DNA of 60,691 bases from Nostoc sp. FACHB-152 (GCF_014697475.1 NZ_JACJRV010000044.1:1-60691), one strand, 5' to 3'; shown: positions 15,614 to 25,470, counted from the first letter of the stretch. A program made the numbers and translations. The notes: generated by a model not told the origin, from the letters alone.

Positions 15614-17821
15614 TTAAAGCTTTGATAAAATTTCGGGTAGCAAATGACCAGGAACTTTTGATAAAGCGATATTTTGCCCGTGGATGCCTAATTCGTTGTG
15701 GAAGGCGCGGATTGTTTTTACTACATAAGCAAAGGTCATTTGATAAGCCTCTGGTTGTTTATTTAATCCGTTCAAGGCTTGTAAATGATGATCTAATGCT
15801 ACTTCTAAGTGGTGCGATCGCGTCGGTTTATCGCCATTAAATGAACTATCTGTAACTAACTGATAATGGGCTAACCCTAAGTTATTATGAGCCGCAAATA
15901 AATCAAAACTTAAAGGAACTCCACTTAGAGAATGTGCCAAGGCAATGGCTTCTTCATAAGCAATAATGGATAATTTTAATAACTTTTGCTTGCTGTCTTT
16001 CGTGGTTTGCGGCAAGTTTGCTAAATGCCAGTAAGCTGTAGCCAGATTATTTTGCGTAGCAGCGCAAGCACTAGGAACGTTAGCGGCTGTGCGATATTTC
16101 AATGCTTCGCAGTAGACATCAATAGCTTGCTGAAGATTATCGGCTGGTTGTTCGTATTGCGCCAAATTCCAGTAAGCAGTACCGATGTTGTTTTGAATCA
16201 TGCCATATTTCAGAGGTTCCTGTTCGGGATTGTAGTGAGCGAGGGCTTGGTTATAGGCGGCGATCGCTTTTTTTAGATGCACCACTGGTTGATTATATTG
16301 TCCCAGATGCCAGTAAGCTGTACCTAAATTATTTTGGCAAGCTGCATACTTTAATGTATCCATGTCGGCACTGCGGTAATGCAATGCTTCTGTATAAGCT
16401 GCAACGGCTTGTTGCCAATTTTCCGCCGGGTTAGAAAACTTAGCTAGATCACCATAAGCTGTTCCCAGATTATTCTGCACACGGGCATAAGTTTCTGGAT
16501 GAGTCTGCGGTGAAATCATCTTCAACGCCAGCTGATAAAATTCGATTCCTTGTTCAATGTAATTTTGTCCCGCCTCCACATTAGGTGGTGTGCGGTATAG
16601 CATCCAGTAGAGTGTGCCTAAATCATTGAGAATATCTGGCAATTCTGGTGATGCTTCATCGTAGGCGATCGCTTCCTGATATGCAAGAATTGCTACCATC
16701 AGGTTTTCTAGGGTTGAATGTCCTTGTTCAATCCGCAGGCGATATGTGTTTCCTAGCTGATGATACGCTACTGCTAAATCCTGCTTTGCAGCTTGCTTGA
16801 GGTGTAGTTCTTCAATCTCTAACAGCAATTGTTGCGGTTGCCAGTCATCCTCCTCTTGAGAAATCTTAGTATTAATAGTTGCTATTACTAGCTCGCTTAA
16901 CTCCTTGTTAATATGCGACAACGACGACAGCGATGGGCTAGTTACCTCACTAGCTTGACTAGGATCTGCTAATTTCGTCTCTGTTTTCAAGAATCCTGGC
17001 GGTGGCGGGGGAATTGCCAACACTCTATTTACTGGCTTTACTGGGCTTTCTAGAGAAACCACAGTATTTTCCTCTAATTTTGCGTCTGTTGTCGTTGCTG
17101 CTTTGGGTTTTGCTTCAATAGCTGATTCGTTGAAACTAGATCCCTCTAGTTTCCCGAAATCTAGATTTCGGGAACTAGGAAAGCGTTCTGGATAATTTAA
17201 ATTGCGCGCTGGTGTTGGTTCTCCAGCAAAGGTAAACACACCAGTTCGCCAACGCCAAAACTGTGGTGCTGACTGCTGAATAGCAGACAACCAAGGGCGC
17301 GATATCCACAACAGAACACTAGACTCTAGAAAACCGCTCTTTTCTTCGCTCGATAAAGATTCTTCGGTGAGGCGTAGATGGTGCAGAAATAAACGTTGAA
17401 CTGCTACTGGCTGTTTAGTTAGCTGTTCTACACCCACAATTTGAAATGTCGGGACTGGCAAAGGTCGTCCGGGGTTGTCTTTGGATGCGCCAACAATTGG
17501 CGGAGGATAATTAGCCAACCATTGATTGATCTGGGATATCGGATTAGGCTCGTTGAGGTTCAACCGCAAAGTGACTAATCGTGGATAGGCTGAAGTGCTG
17601 CTGGCTTCTTGCCCATCTTGGGGCTGATAAAGCACTTGCCCAACTGGATAAGCTAAAGTAGAGTGTAAACGCGCTGCTACTTGATTTCGCAACTGTAAAT
17701 CGTCACATACTGCTAAAAACAGCTGTCTTCTTAACCCTAAACTTAGGGCAAGTTTTAAACGGTGATATACTTGCCGATTCCAAACAAAATTATCTGTGTG
17801 TGCCGGATCATTCACGCTCAT
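15614..17821 (-). CDS. Tetratricopeptide repeat protein with N-terminal STAND-like domain
   Basis: I start at Met 17821 (MSVNDPAHTDN), ten codons after the longest open start, giving 735 residues. The first 200 residues look like a degenerate nucleotide-binding fold (LGLRRQLFLAVCDD..., FQIVGVEQL, VLLWISRPWL) without a Walker A motif. A Pro-rich linker (IPPPPPG) follows. From about residue 340, TPR units repeat with NNLGTAYWHLGQYNQP, NNIGTAYWNLAQYEQP and NNLATAYWHLANLPQ. TPRs make protein-binding scaffolds; the partner is unknown. Similar proteins are frequent in filamentous cyanobacteria. Confidence 0.85.
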   Translation of the reverse strand: MSVNDPAHTDNFVWNRQVYHRLKLALSLGLRRQLFLAVCDDLQLRNQVAARLHSTLAYPVGQVLYQPQDGQEASSTSAYPRLVTLRLNLNEPNPISQINQWLANYPPPIVGASKDNPGRPLPVPTFQIVGVEQLTKQPVAVQRLFLHHLRLTEESLSSEEKSGFLESSVLLWISRPWLSAIQQSAPQFWRWRTGVFTFAGEPTPARNLNYPERFPSSRNLDFGKLEGSSFNESAIEAKPKAATTTDAKLEENTVVSLESPVKPVNRVLAIPPPPPGFLKTETKLADPSQASEVTSPSLSSLSHINKELSELVIATINTKISQEEDDWQPQQLLLEIEELHLKQAAKQDLAVAYHQLGNTYRLRIEQGHSTLENLMVAILAYQEAIAYDEASPELPDILNDLGTLYWMLYRTPPNVEAGQNYIEQGIEFYQLALKMISPQTHPETYARVQNNLGTAYGDLAKFSNPAENWQQAVAAYTEALHYRSADMDTLKYAACQNNLGTAYWHLGQYNQPVVHLKKAIAAYNQALAHYNPEQEPLKYGMIQNNIGTAYWNLAQYEQPADNLQQAIDVYCEALKYRTAANVPSACAATQNNLATAYWHLANLPQTTKDSKQKLLKLSIIAYEEAIALAHSLSGVPLSFDLFAAHNNLGLAHYQLVTDSSFNGDKPTRSHHLEVALDHHLQALNGLNKQPEAYQMTFAYVVKTIRAFHNELGIHGQNIALSKVPGHLLPEILSKL

Positions 17822-17972
17822 GGAGGCTAAACAGCCTAACAAAGTATACATCCCTTATGGGGGCGCGTTCAAGTCAGCAAAGCTTTTTATCAGCAGCATG
17901 GTTTGGTCTAATCCTCTCACAGCACTTGCTCACCATGCAATTGGCTTTCTTACTAGCAATTCGGCTATCAAG

Positions 17973-18096
17973 CAATACGGTTCGGATAAGCATTTTGAAC
18001 TCAGAATTGGTTTGGGGAAAAGGTTACTGGGTTTGGGTTCAAGGTTTTTTCTTCCCTTTTCCCCCTTCGCCTTTCCCCTTTAACCGAACCGTATTG
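17973..18096. mobile_element. 124-bp MITE-like element with CAATACGGTTCGG ends
   Basis: CAATACGGTTCGGATAA (17973-17989) and TTAACCGAACCGTATTG (18080-18096) are inverted copies with one mismatch. The interior is G-rich on the left and C/T-rich on the right (GGGGAAAAGG against CCTTTCCCC) and encodes nothing. No convincing target duplication is visible. It lies in the spacer between the 5' end of the TPR gene and the 3' end of the oxidase gene. Confidence 0.7.
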
Positions 18097-18108
18097 GGCT
18101 ATAAAGCA

Positions 18109-19539
18109 TTAGGTTATTTGAATCCAACTTGCCACCGAAGGAACATTATTGTTATCGACGATAAATAGCATATAGTAGCCAGGCACCACCAGATTGCGAT
18201 TTTTTGTTACATAGACGCTGAGAGAATTGCCACTCCTAGAATTAATCGGCAGATCTACAAGCCGTTGTTCTGTATCTAGACCATGAGTAGGAGCCATTGG
18301 TTTAATTAAATGCACCCATTTAATGTTCCTTGCAGGTTGATCTGTTTCGATGATGATTGTCGCTCTATATTTTGCTGTCGCTGGCGCACTAATAATTGAA
18401 GGTCTTGGCTGCGATATGTAAGCCGGACTATAAATTTCTATGCGATTTTCGTAAACACCACGCTGAGGATTTCCCCCTGCTACAACTACTTTGCCATCTG
18501 GTAGCAACACCGCGATTGAATGATAGACGCGGCCGTTAACAATGGGTGTCTCTACCACCGTCCAGGTATTCGTCTGTGGATTGTAAATTTCTGCTGGGAG
18601 TGTGGATTCTCCTATATCTTCTTCCTTACCGCTACCATTACACACAAATACCGTGCGGTCAGGCAAGATCACAGCATTATGGTGCATTCTGGCATAATTG
18701 AGATATGGTGCTGTTGTATAAGTAGGATTACTATCCTTGAAGTCTATAATATTAACTCTGTTTGTTGCTACACCTATATCACCACCGCCGATAATCATCA
18801 CCTTTTGGTCTTGCGCTGGTGGGAGCAATAAGCTGGCGGCTTGGTTGCCATATTCTGGAACTTCTAATCCAGAGACTGGCTGTTCGGCGATCGCCTCATC
18901 AAATGTTGCGGGTAAAGTCAAAATACGTGGTAATACGCCATTATTAACCCCCACTTGCGCCCCTGTATAAAAAATTTTTCCACTACTCAACAATATTAAA
19001 TGTACATATAAACTTAAATTACTGGTTTGTTGTGTAAAAATGCTCCACCCAGTAAAAGCACTATATATTTCTGGGTTGCGATCGAGGTTACCGTTTATAT
19101 CTAAACCTGAGAGAGCCAAAACTCTACCATTACCAAGCGTTAATACGGTAGGATACCAACGGCCTCTATTCATTGATGACACTCTTGTCCAACTTCCGTC
19201 GCCGTTATTGCCAGTAAAATCAAATAAAAAGACATCTATTATACCATAAAATGGATCATATTGTAGCGTGCCACCTGCCACCAACAATCTTCCGTCATGT
19301 CGAAATGCATGGCCTGCACAGAAAATGTCAATCGGGTTGCCATTTCTATCGCGTGGAATCGTGGGAGCGGTGAAATCTCCGCTTTGAGGATCCCAAAGCC
19401 TAGCCCCTTCCGGGGAATTCTCATATGCTGCTGGACTCGGATCATTACCAGAACCAGCAAAGAACAATACCTTACCTGTTTTTCCCACAGCAGCATGGAC
19501 AGGATTAATCGGAATTTGAGAGGATAGTTGCCAAGGCAT
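18109..19539 (-). CDS. Copper radical oxidase (galactose oxidase/glyoxal oxidase type)
   Basis: The 476-residue protein has a kelch-like seven-bladed propeller followed by an Ig-like DUF1929 domain (from about residue 375). All active-site residues of copper radical oxidases can be placed: Cys74 in IFCAGHAF and Tyr129 in RGRWYPT form the thioether-linked radical cofactor; Tyr339-His340 in GRVYHSIAVLLPDG and His419 in APTHGLDTEQR are copper ligands. The enzyme should oxidise a primary alcohol or aldehyde with O2, releasing H2O2. No signal peptide is visible at MPWQLSSQIP, which is odd for this usually secreted class; a missed upstream start is possible. It is a single gene. Confidence 0.88.
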   Translation of the reverse strand: MPWQLSSQIPINPVHAAVGKTGKVLFFAGSGNDPSPAAYENSPEGARLWDPQSGDFTAPTIPRDRNGNPIDIFCAGHAFRHDGRLLVAGGTLQYDPFYGIIDVFLFDFTGNNGDGSWTRVSSMNRGRWYPTVLTLGNGRVLALSGLDINGNLDRNPEIYSAFTGWSIFTQQTSNLSLYVHLILLSSGKIFYTGAQVGVNNGVLPRILTLPATFDEAIAEQPVSGLEVPEYGNQAASLLLPPAQDQKVMIIGGGDIGVATNRVNIIDFKDSNPTYTTAPYLNYARMHHNAVILPDRTVFVCNGSGKEEDIGESTLPAEIYNPQTNTWTVVETPIVNGRVYHSIAVLLPDGKVVVAGGNPQRGVYENRIEIYSPAYISQPRPSIISAPATAKYRATIIIETDQPARNIKWVHLIKPMAPTHGLDTEQRLVDLPINSRSGNSLSVYVTKNRNLVVPGYYMLFIVDNNNVPSVASWIQIT

Positions 19540-20114
19540 ATTGTGGATTCTCTTAGTTAATACACTGGAATTATCAAATTCTTGTTAATTAATCGCGTAC
19601 ACCAACAATGGCAAAAAACTTCTGCCTGTGTGTTTAGAATGGAAAAATTTCACGTCTTGAACCGTAAAACTAAAGACTTTTAATATTTGTTTTTTAGGCA
19701 GCTTAAAATTTTTAATTAGATAACAATAAAATTTTTTTTCGTAGTTTTGATATCAGAGAATGTTGGTCTAAAGTTTATTAAATATTTTTTAGCAATTTTC
19801 GATATCGACTTTATAATAGCATACTATTTGGTCTGTAGTAGCTTGATATTAAGTTGATAAATTTTGATTATGCAAATCATAGATAAGCTAAGGCTGTTAC
19901 TAAACTACCGTGATTTGAGGCATTTTATTATGAACTAAACTACTTAACTACCACTATGTTTACATTGGCAAAATTAACTCTTATTTTTATCTTTAAGGAG
20001 TTATTAACCAGAATTAAAATATATAGCACTCAAACAATATTAAGGATAAGTATTGCCAATATAATATAACGATAGCTGCACAAATATACTTATTAAACTT
20101 GTTAATTTATATAC
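19540..20114. other. AT-rich spacer with no recognised gene
   Basis: The spacer lies upstream of the copper oxidase and downstream of psb34. It probably holds the oxidase promoter. I see no gene, tRNA or strong inverted repeat. Confidence 0.5.
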
Positions 20115-20145
20115 AAAAAACAGGTTCCCTGAAGAGGGGAACCTG
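20115..20145 (-). terminator. Terminator of psb34
   Basis: CAGGTTCCC (20121-20129) and GGGAACCTG (20137-20145) form a perfect stem. On the minus strand it is followed by TTTTTT (20115-20120 read in reverse), 41 bases after the psb34 stop. Confidence 0.85.
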
Positions 20146-20185
20146 CAACACCACAAGAAAATTCAATTTTCGTAAACAGTTCTTG

Positions 20186-20365
20186 CTAACTGAAATTAGA
20201 AACGGAGAAGGCGACAAAAATTAAGCCGCCAACCAAAACAGTGGCGGCTACCCCTAGGATGATATAGTTACGCTTCTGCGCGGCTGTAGGAGGCTCTGCC
20301 CGATAAACCTTTGGTTCCTGAGCAAAATTGTTAAGACGACCGCCTTCTTCATTTGTATAGGGCAT
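20186..20365 (-). CDS. psb34: Photosystem II assembly protein Psb34 (ssl1498 family)
   Basis: I start at the internal Met (MPYTNEEGGRLNNFAQEP), giving 59 residues; the longer open frame adds seven unlikely residues. The polar N-terminus with EEGGRLNNFAQEPKVY is shared with high-light-inducible (Hlip-type) proteins. A single membrane helix follows (YIILGVAATVLVGGLIFVAF). Psb34 binds photosystem II assembly intermediates in the thylakoid membrane, near the site of Hlip release. It is monocistronic with its own terminator. Confidence 0.87.
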   Translation of the reverse strand: MPYTNEEGGRLNNFAQEPKVYRAEPPTAAQKRNYIILGVAATVLVGGLIFVAFSVSNFS

Positions 20366-20596
20366 GAAGTAGTTCCTTATTCTCAATTCTGAACATTTAT
20401 TATCTAATGTTACAGAAATTGGTCTTGTCTGCTCTCTCTATCAGCGACAAATGTTTACATTTAGTCAACAGTTATAGCAATAACCACTTTTATTAGGACA
20501 CTGGTACAAGGATACAATCTAGACAGCAAAAGACTTTTAACCCTGTCACCTGTTACCTGTCCACTACTATAACTGTTGAGTGTTGACCATTAACTG

Positions 20597-22555
20597 TTAA
20601 GTGTGAATTGTCCCAGTTACAGGCGAACTAGCACTAGCGTAGGACTTGATGGGCATTCTACCGGCTAGGTATGCCAAACGTCCGGCGACTGTTGCTAAAT
20701 TCATAGCATAAGCCATTGCAGGTGGATTTTGCGCTAGAGCGATCGCACTATTAATCAACAAGGCATCTGCACCTAGTTCCATCGCCTGAGAGGCTTCTGA
20801 GGGGGAACCAATACCAGCATCAACCACGACTGGCACATTAGCGTTTTCAATAATTATTTGAATATTGGCAGTTGTTTTTAAACCTTGTCCTGAACCGATG
20901 GGTGATGCTAAAGGCATAACTGTGGCACAGCCAACATCTTCTAAACGCTTGGCTAACATCGGGTCAGCATTGATATATGGCAATACAGCAAACCCTTCTT
21001 TCACCAGTTGTTCGGCAGCTTGCAGCGTCCCAATCGGATCGGGTAGTAAATATTTTGAATCTGGTATAACTTCTAATTTGACAAAGTTATTATCTTCCTG
21101 CCCCAACAGTTTCGCCATTTCTCGTCCTAAACGAGCAACCCGAATCGCTTCTTCGGCAGTTTGACAACCAGCAGTATTTGGCAACATCCAAATTTTTGAC
21201 CAGTCTAGTGCTTCTGCTAAACCTTCATGACCAGGGGTTTTAGCTTGCACCCGCCTCACTGCTACGGTAACAATTTGACAGCCACTAGCAACTATGCTTT
21301 GCTGCATTTCTTCGATACTGCGGTACTTCCCTGTTCCCGTCATCAAGCGAGATTGGAAGGTTTTGCCAGCAATGATGAGTGGTGAGTCGGGGAGTGGGGA
21401 GTTGGGAATGGGGAGTGGTGATATTGAACGATGGCCGTTGGTGAAATTGGCAGAGTGAGTGAGCATAGGGGCGGTAGATTGCTTGGTATGAAAGCGAGAA
21501 TAATGGAAATTTGGCAGCAAAGAATCAGATTTTTGTTCGCAGATTAAATTCGCAATGATTTCTGCTGTGACAGGCGCGAGTAAAATGCCATTCCGATAAT
21601 GACCAGTAGCCAAAGTCAAGTTTTCACAATGGCTAGTTCCTAAAATCGGTAGTTCATCAGGGGTAGCTGGGCGAAAACCCCACCAAAATTCCTGAATAGA
21701 ATAATCCTGCAATTGCGGGTAGAGGCGGATGGCTTGTTGAAGTAAAGCTTGAATCCCGGCTGGGGTGTTATGGGGAGTAAAACCGACATCTTCACTAGTC
21801 GCACCCAAAATAATTGAGCGATTCCGCCTCGGCACGATGTAAATATTTTCCCCAAATAAAACTCGTCTGAGAGGTAATTCCGGGACAGAATCGGGTAATC
21901 GGAGACTCAGCATTTGCCCTTTGCGAGGACTCACGGGCAGAGGTAACAATTGGTTTGACCAAGCACCAGCCGCTAAAACATAGTGATTGGCACGAATTAA
22001 GCCTGTGTTTGTTTGGACACCAATTACTTGCCCTTGCTTTTGGATTATTCCTTCTACTGTGATGTGATCTTTGAATTCAACGCCCAGAGATTTAGCTGCT
22101 GTCCACAGTGCTTGTGCTAATGCGCGATTATCAACTTGAGCATCTTCTGGATACCACCAGCCACCGACGACATCATTTCCTAATCCTGGCTGATATTGAT
22201 GAATAGCTGGCTGATCTAACCAGTAAGCTGGTGATTCATGCGGCGTAGGAGATGTGGGTTGTTGATAAACAGGAGCCAAAATTCCACAAGCCCAGTAACC
22301 AGTACTTACACCAGTTAAATCTTCTAGTTTACTTGTCCATTCTGGATATAAGGCACGCGATCGCCAGCATAACTCCCGCGTTGCCTGATCTTGGATAATT
22401 TCTGCATCTGGTGCTAACATCCCCGCAGCAGCATGGGTAGCAGCAGCCTGGAAATCACGACAAAGCACGGTGACATTTGTCCCGCGCAGTTTGAGTTCGA
22501 CGGCGATCGCCAAGCCAATAACACCGCCACCAATAATTAAAATGTCACTAGTCAT
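20597..22555 (-). CDS. thiO/thiG: Bifunctional glycine oxidase/thiazole synthase ThiO-ThiG
   Basis: This is a 652-residue fusion for the thiazole half of thiamine. Residues 1-340 are ThiO: FAD motif [15 protein letters not shown], then [17 protein letters not shown] and [13 protein letters not shown]. It oxidises glycine to the imine. Residues about 395-645 are Thi[59 protein letters not shown] and [19 protein letters not shown]. It builds the thiazole phosphate ring. The linker (about 375-392) is encoded by a GGGGAGT-type repeat. This fusion is known in cyanobacteria. No thiC or thiS lies nearby and I see no TPP riboswitch in the spacer. Confidence 0.93.
   Translation of the reverse strand: MTSDILIIGGGVIGLAIAVELKLRGTNVTVLCRDFQAAATHAAAGMLAPDAEIIQDQATRELCWRSRALYPEWTSKLEDLTGVSTGYWACGILAPVYQQPTSPTPHESPAYWLDQPAIHQYQPGLGNDVVGGWWYPEDAQVDNRALAQALWTAAKSLGVEFKDHITVEGIIQKQGQVIGVQTNTGLIRANHYVLAAGAWSNQLLPLPVSPRKGQMLSLRLPDSVPELPLRRVLFGENIYIVPRRNRSIILGATSEDVGFTPHNTPAGIQALLQQAIRLYPQLQDYSIQEFWWGFRPATPDELPILGTSHCENLTLATGHYRNGILLAPVTAEIIANLICEQKSDSLLPNFHYSRFHTKQSTAPMLTHSANFTNGHRSISPLPIPNSPLPDSPLIIAGKTFQSRLMTGTGKYRSIEEMQQSIVASGCQIVTVAVRRVQAKTPGHEGLAEALDWSKIWMLPNTAGCQTAEEAIRVARLGREMAKLLGQEDNNFVKLEVIPDSKYLLPDPIGTLQAAEQLVKEGFAVLPYINADPMLAKRLEDVGCATVMPLASPIGSGQGLKTTANIQIIIENANVPVVVDAGIGSPSEASQAMELGADALLINSAIALAQNPPAMAYAMNLATVAGRLAYLAGRMPIKSYASASSPVTGTIHT
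21374..21420. repeat. GGGGAGT-type repeat inside the thiO-thiG linker
   Basis: Repeated GGGGAGTGGGGAGTTGGGA-type heptamers lie in frame and encode a Ser/Pro-rich linker ([15 protein letters not shown]) on the minus strand. The same motif type is normally found between genes. Confidence 0.75.
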
Positions 22556-22650
22556 TAGTCATTAGTCATTGGTTATTAGCCATTGATCATTAGTACACAA
22601 CTACATAACTTATAGCTAATAACTTGTAACCAATGACTAATTTTAACTGA
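22550..22650. repeat. STRR heptamer array (GTCATTA type)
   Basis: Repeated GTCATTA/GTTATTA-type heptamers precede thiO-thiG, followed by inverted versions (TAACCAATGACTAAT). This is spacer repeat material like that at 32724, 53155 and inside cimA. Confidence 0.75.
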
Positions 22651-22719
22651 GTTAGGAGTGAGAAGTTCTGAGTTATAAATTTACTCCTGCCTCCTGCCCC
22701 CTGCCTCCTGCCTTCGTTC

Positions 22720-23184
22720 CTACCACAAAGCCCGAATTGGCTCTCTAGCCGACTCGTTATCATTAACAGATGTATCACTTGATTGACTTTCTGTTGACTG
22801 TACTTCTCTAGTGGTTGTATCTGTATTGTCAGGAGTTGAAAATGACTCGCTGGGAGTGGTATTTTGAGCAACGCTGGTTCTACGCTCAGATGTATTGCGC
22901 TCAGCTGGACTTAGATTTTCTTGCCTGACACTTCTGCCGCCCCTAGCTTCAGGGGTAGTATTATTTTCTTGGGTAGTGCTGGCTCTGTCTTCGCTTGCGC
23001 TGCGACTACTGGGAGCAGTGCTATTAACATTAATATTGGCTGGGAGAACTCGTGATGTTTTGCCGCCTGGAGTATTATTACTGGCTGTTTGTTGTTGTCC
23101 CATTGGAAAGTTAATACCTAGCAATGTACCCAATAATATTGCCAAGCCTCCACCCATCAGAATAAGCGGTGTCCATCTACCCAT
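22720..23184 (-). CDS. Single-span protein with long Ser/Thr-rich tail
   Basis: The 154-residue product starts with one hydrophobic helix (PLILMGGGLAILLGTLLGINFP). A disordered Ser/Thr/Asn/Arg-rich tail follows (for example SSRSASEDRASTTQENN) and ends REPIRALW. AAGGAGC precedes the ATG, so translation is credible. It is probably membrane-anchored with an extended periplasmic or cytoplasmic tail. I recognise no domain. The C-terminal half is of low complexity, so homologues would be hard to align. It shares its strand with thiO-thiG but is separated by a repeat-rich spacer. Confidence 0.6.
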   Translation of the reverse strand: MGRWTPLILMGGGLAILLGTLLGINFPMGQQQTASNNTPGGKTSRVLPANINVNSTAPSSRSASEDRASTTQENNTTPEARGGRSVRQENLSPAERNTSERRTSVAQNTTPSESFSTPDNTDTTTREVQSTESQSSDTSVNDNESAREPIRALW

Positions 23185-23640
23185 ACTGTTTTGCTCCTTT
23201 TAAACCTAACCTTTTGATTTCCAAACTCTTCGATAGCCCTGACCTAATAATCTGTAAAATATTCTGTTTGACGGGCTAAACGCAGGTCTATTGTATGAGA
23301 ATGAAAAGAAAGCGATCGCTGTCTTTGTGACGCTAATTAGCCCTCAATCCATTATCTTGTTTCGACCGCACCAGCACCATCACCGCCTTGCTAAGAATAG
23401 TGCAGAATTTAGCATTGTCGTTTGAGAGGTCAATCCCATTTTGCTGCAAAGTTTTTTGTAGTTTGACCCTAAATTGTTTCTATATGCTCCAATCTAATCT
23501 GAAAGCGGCGTAGAACATATAGCCCAGCACACTGATTTTTGACCTTGAGCTAGTACCTTGGGCATATTTGAATTACCAAACTGCCTTTTTGTTGTATATT
23601 GGCACATTTCTTCTATAGTTGTCTCGCATGATCTTGTCTT
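23185..23640. other. Divergent spacer upstream of cimA
   Basis: The spacer includes one HIP1 octamer (AGCGATCGCT) and AT-rich promoter-like DNA for cimA and for the minus-strand gene. No gene is seen. Confidence 0.5.
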
Positions 23641-25296
23641 ATGACCACAAATCCCTCTCCTCAAATTTGGCTTTATGACACTACACTCCGGGATGGCACT
23701 CAATGCGAAGGGCTGTCGGTGTCCATAGAAGACAAGTTACGCATTGCCAAGAGACTTGACCAACTAGGGATTCCTTTTATTGAAGGTGGTTGGCCTGGTG
23801 CTAACCCGAAGGATGTTCAATTTTTCTGGCAACTCCAAGAAGATCCGCTAAAACAAGCAGAAATTGTTGCATTTTGTTCTACGCGTCGTCCCAATACGGT
23901 TGCTGAGGCTGAACCAATGCTACAAGCAATTTTAACTGCGGGTTCTCGCTGGGTGACGATTTTTGGCAAATCTTGGGATTTACACGTTACAGAAAGTCTA
24001 AAGACAACTTTAGAAGAAAATTTGGCAATGATCCGCGATACTATCGAGTATTTTCGCACGCATGGGCGACGCGTGATTTATGATGCAGAACATTGGTTTG
24101 ATGGTTATAAGCAAAACCCTGAGTATGCTTTACAGACATTAGAAGCAGCGATCGCATCTGGGGCTGAATGGTTAGTTTTATGTGATACAAATGGCGGGAC
24201 TTTGCCTCATGAAGTGAGTGAAAGTGTAGCAACAGTCAATAGTCATTTGTCATTTATCATTTGTCAAAAACTAATGACAAATGACCTAGAACAAAGAACA
24301 ATTCCCCAAATAGGCATTCATACTCATAATGATTCAGATTTAGCAATAGCAAATGCCCTAGCTGCTGTCATGGCTGGGGCAACAATGGTGCAAGGAACAA
24401 TTAATGGTTATGGTGAACGTTGCGGCAATGCCAACCTTTGTTCTTTGATTCCCAACTTACAGCTAAAGCTGGGTTATAGCTGTATTGGAGAACACCAGCT
24501 TACTCAACTCACAGAAGCAAGTCACTTTGTCAGTGAAGTAGTAAATCTTGCTCCTAATGAACACGCACCTTTTGTGGGACGTTCTGCTTTTGCTCACAAA
24601 GGCGGGGTTCATGTCTCAGCAGTAGAACGCAATCCTCTGACTTACGAACACATTCAGCCCGAACAAGTCGGAAACCGTCGGCGCATAGTCATTTCTGAAC
24701 AATCAGGACTCAGTAATGTCATCGCCAAAGCCCGGACTTTTGGCATTGAATTAGATAAGCAAACACCCCAAGCACGGCAAATTCTCCATCGCTTGAAGCA
24801 ATTAGAAAGCCAAGGCTATCAATTTGAAGCCGCCGAAGCGAGTTTTGCTCTGTTGATGTATGAAGCATTGGGTGCGCGCCAAGAATTTTTTGAAGTTCAA
24901 GGCTTTCAAGTTCACTGTGACTTAGTGGAAGGTAAGGAAGCCAGCAGTGCTTTAGCCACGGTGAAAGTCGCCGTCAACGGTCAGAATATTTTAGAAGCGG
25001 CAGAAGGTAACGGCCCCGTTGCAGCTTTAGACGCAGCATTACGCAAGGCTTTGGTTAATTTTTATCCCCAACTTGCCGCTTTTGAATTGACCGATTATAA
25101 AGTCCGAATTCTTGACGGACACGCGGGAACGGCGGCAAAAACTAGAGCGTTGGTAGAGTCAGGAAACGGCCATCAACGCTGGACGACTGTTGGGGTTTCA
25201 ACCAATATTTTGGCAGCTTCTTATCAAGCAGTGGTTGAGGGGTTGGAATATGGTTTGTTATTACATTCCCAAGCAGAGGCGGCATTACAGGTTTAG
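23641..25296 (+). CDS. cimA: Citramalate synthase (LeuA/CimA family)
   Basis: The product is a 551-residue acyltransferase that condenses pyruvate and acetyl-CoA to (R)-citramalate in the threonine-independent isoleucine route. It shows the opening IWLYDTTLRDGTQCEG, GIPFIEGGWPGANPKD, the metal-binding GIHTHNDSDLAIANAL, GTINGYGERCGNANLCSL and a C-terminal regulatory domain (from about 420: FEVQGFQVHCDLVEGKE). The FIEGGWPGANPKD signature separates CimA-type enzymes from LeuA. About twenty residues near 198-217 (NSHLSFIICQ and KLMTNDLEQR) are encoded by an STRR repeat and have no counterpart in normal family alignments as I know them. The enzyme is probably still active because the insertion falls between helix and metal motif. 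Confidence 0.9.
   Translation: MTTNPSPQIWLYDTTLRDGTQCEGLSVSIEDKLRIAKRLDQLGIPFIEGGWPGANPKDVQFFWQLQEDPLKQAEIVAFCSTRRPNTVAEAEPMLQAILTAGSRWVTIFGKSWDLHVTESLKTTLEENLAMIRDTIEYFRTHGRRVIYDAEHWFDGYKQNPEYALQTLEAAIASGAEWLVLCDTNGGTLPHEVSESVATVNSHLSFIICQKLMTNDLEQRTIPQIGIHTHNDSDLAIANALAAVMAGATMVQGTINGYGERCGNANLCSLIPNLQLKLGYSCIGEHQLTQLTEASHFVSEVVNLAPNEHAPFVGRSAFAHKGGVHVSAVERNPLTYEHIQPEQVGNRRRIVISEQSGLSNVIAKARTFGIELDKQTPQARQILHRLKQLESQGYQFEAAEASFALLMYEALGARQEFFEVQGFQVHCDLVEGKEASSALATVKVAVNGQNILEAAEGNGPVAALDAALRKALVNFYPQLAAFELTDYKVRILDGHAGTAAKTRALVESGNGHQRWTTVGVSTNILAASYQAVVEGLEYGLLLHSQAEAALQV
24235..24288 (+). repeat. STRR inverted repeat inserted in cimA coding sequence
   Basis: GTCATTTGTCATT (24242-24254) and AATGACAAATGAC (24273-24285) are exact 13-bp inverted copies made of GTCATTT/GTCATTA heptamers. 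These are identical in kind to spacer repeats at 22550 and 53155. The reading frame is kept. Confidence 0.85.
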
Positions 25297-25298
25297 GG

Positions 25299-25412
25299 GT
25301 TAAAGGCTAGAGACTGGGGGCTAGTGTTTTCACTCGGCACTCCGCACTAAGTAATACAGCCTCTCTCATCTAAATGAGTCTAGCCCCTAGTCCCTAGTCT
25401 CTAGCCTCTCTC
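25299..25412. repeat. CTAGTCC/CTAGCCT-type repeats downstream of cimA
   Basis: GGCTAGAGACTGGGGGCTAG (around 25306) and its inverted relatives CTAGCCCCTAGTCCCTAG and CTCTAGCCTCTC (around 25380-25408) frame the spacer between cimA and the Uma2 gene. They could fold together as a cimA transcription stop. Confidence 0.65.
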
Positions 25413-25470
25413 CTTAAAACGTGTACTGTACACAACTGAAAAATGCTGTCAGACAAGGAACTAATAACAG

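Noticed and set aside
22556-22720. TPP riboswitch upstream of thiO-thiG
   Set aside because: The spacer is made of STRR heptamers; the conserved CTGAGA and ACCTGATC boxes are not visible.
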